NCBI GenBank assembly: GCA_003154055.1
Contig: PMCH01000365.1
Location: forward strand, 1-6,402
Source of the DNA: Acidobacteriaceae bacterium
GTDB taxonomy: Bacteria > Acidobacteriota > Terriglobia > Terriglobales > Acidobacteriaceae
DNA: 6,402 nt
Direction of reading: 5' to 3'
How positions within the stretch are numbered: the stretch's first letter is position 1; each line of letters opens with the position of its first letter. The notes below the pieces were generated by a model, which was given only the letters and a program-made list of their open reading frames with translations, searched no databases and was not told the origin of the DNA. Position numbers and translations under genes: made by a program. Below, piece by piece: positions 5,989 through 6,402 of the stretch.

Positions 5989-6402
5989 ATGGCAAATGAG
6001 CAAGAGAAAGAACTCGCCGGTCGGGCCGCCGCCAAACTGGTACGAGACGGCGATATCGTCGGACTCGGCACCGGATCGACCGCCTACTTCGCTGTAGTGG
6101 CCATCGGTGAGCGCGTGAAATCCGGTCTGAAGATCACCGGCATCCCCACCTCTGACGCCACGGCCTCCTTAGCGCGCAGCCTAGGCATTCCGCTCACCAC
6201 GCTCGACGAACATCCAGTCATTGACATCACCATCGATGGCGCCGACGAGATCGACCCACAATTGCGCCTGATCAAAGGCGGCGGCGGAGCCATGCTCCGC
6301 GAAAAAATCATCGCCTCGGCCTCGAAGAAGATGGTGGTCATCGCCGACTCCAGCAAAATCGTCCGTACCCTGGGCAAATTTCCGTTGCCGGTCGAAATCA
6401 TC
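5989..6402 (+). CDS. rpiA: Ribose-5-phosphate isomerase A, 5' part
   Basis: RpiA (EC 5.3.1.6) interconverts ribose-5-phosphate and ribulose-5-phosphate in the non-oxidative pentose phosphate pathway; cytoplasmic. The first 138 residues are present and remain open to the window edge; family members usually have about 220-235, so roughly 90 are missing on the right. Phosphate-binding GLGTGSTA (25-32), TSDATASLA (54-62), the active-site IDGADEID (82-89) and KGGGGAMLREKI (96-107) are all visible. D83, D86, K96 and E105 correspond to E. coli D81, D84, K94 and E103. ADSSKIV (119-125) is the usual following motif. It lies six bases downstream of the DUF202 gene with its ribosome site inside that gene's end, so the two are likely co-transcribed. 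Confidence 0.96.
   Translation, partial: MANEQEKELAGRAAAKLVRDGDIVGLGTGSTAYFAVVAIGERVKSGLKITGIPTSDATASLARSLGIPLTTLDEHPVIDITIDGADEIDPQLRLIKGGGGAMLREKIIASASKKMVVIADSSKIVRTLGKFPLPVEII

Noticed and set aside
1..6402. tRNA, rRNA, CRISPR array, insertion sequence, toxin-antitoxin or biosynthetic cluster
   Set aside because: No cloverleaf, rRNA segment, spaced direct repeats, transposase motif or clustered specialised enzymes could be seen on either strand.

Overview
The window looks like chromosomal DNA from an Acidobacteriota species, probably Terriglobia or Koribacteraceae-like. The grounds are the high GC content with C/G-rich third positions, a GAF/zinc-ribbon/tail-anchor protein and a small 'YEVLRQKE' protein of types I associate with that phylum, and intergenic DNA with short palindromes and heptamer repeats. 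The assignment is inference; there is no rRNA or other marker gene. The content is housekeeping and conserved-hypothetical, with no phage, transposase, CRISPR array or defence locus.

Layout from left to right: 1-245 is non-coding upstream DNA. 246-1322 (+) encodes a GAF-domain protein with a proline/alanine-rich linker, a four-cysteine zinc ribbon and a C-terminal membrane anchor. 1323-1510 is intergenic, with a stem-loop, a degenerate heptamer repeat and a good sigma70-type promoter. 1511-1765 (+) encodes an 84-residue protein with an N-terminal coiled coil. A strong hairpin at 1788-1813 lies between this gene and the convergent sucA (1916-4411, -), which encodes the E1 subunit of 2-oxoglutarate dehydrogenase in a short-N-terminus form. 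The 269-base divergent region 4412-4680 has a palindrome over the sucA start and a composite set of palindromes that looks like an interspersed repeat. 4681-5499 (+) encodes a complete ureohydrolase resembling plant arginases and bacterial agmatinases. 5500-5601 contains phased CAGGT/ACCTG heptamers and a promoter. 5602-5982 (+) encodes a DUF202 three-helix membrane protein, followed 6 bases later by rpiA (ribose-5-phosphate isomerase A), which runs off the right edge.

Functionally, sucA (TCA cycle), the ureohydrolase (arginine or agmatine breakdown, nitrogen and polyamine metabolism) and rpiA (pentose phosphate pathway) are central metabolism but do not form one pathway. Only DUF202-rpiA looks like an operon: rpiA's ribosome-binding site overlaps the end of the DUF202 gene. 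sucA has no sucB or lpd beside it in the window, so its E2 and E3 partners must be encoded elsewhere.

I did not find a clear new multi-gene system. The most promising leads are the heptamer-phased repeats that supply a promoter element, the GAF/zinc-ribbon/anchor protein with its small coiled-coil neighbour, and the plant-arginase-like enzyme.
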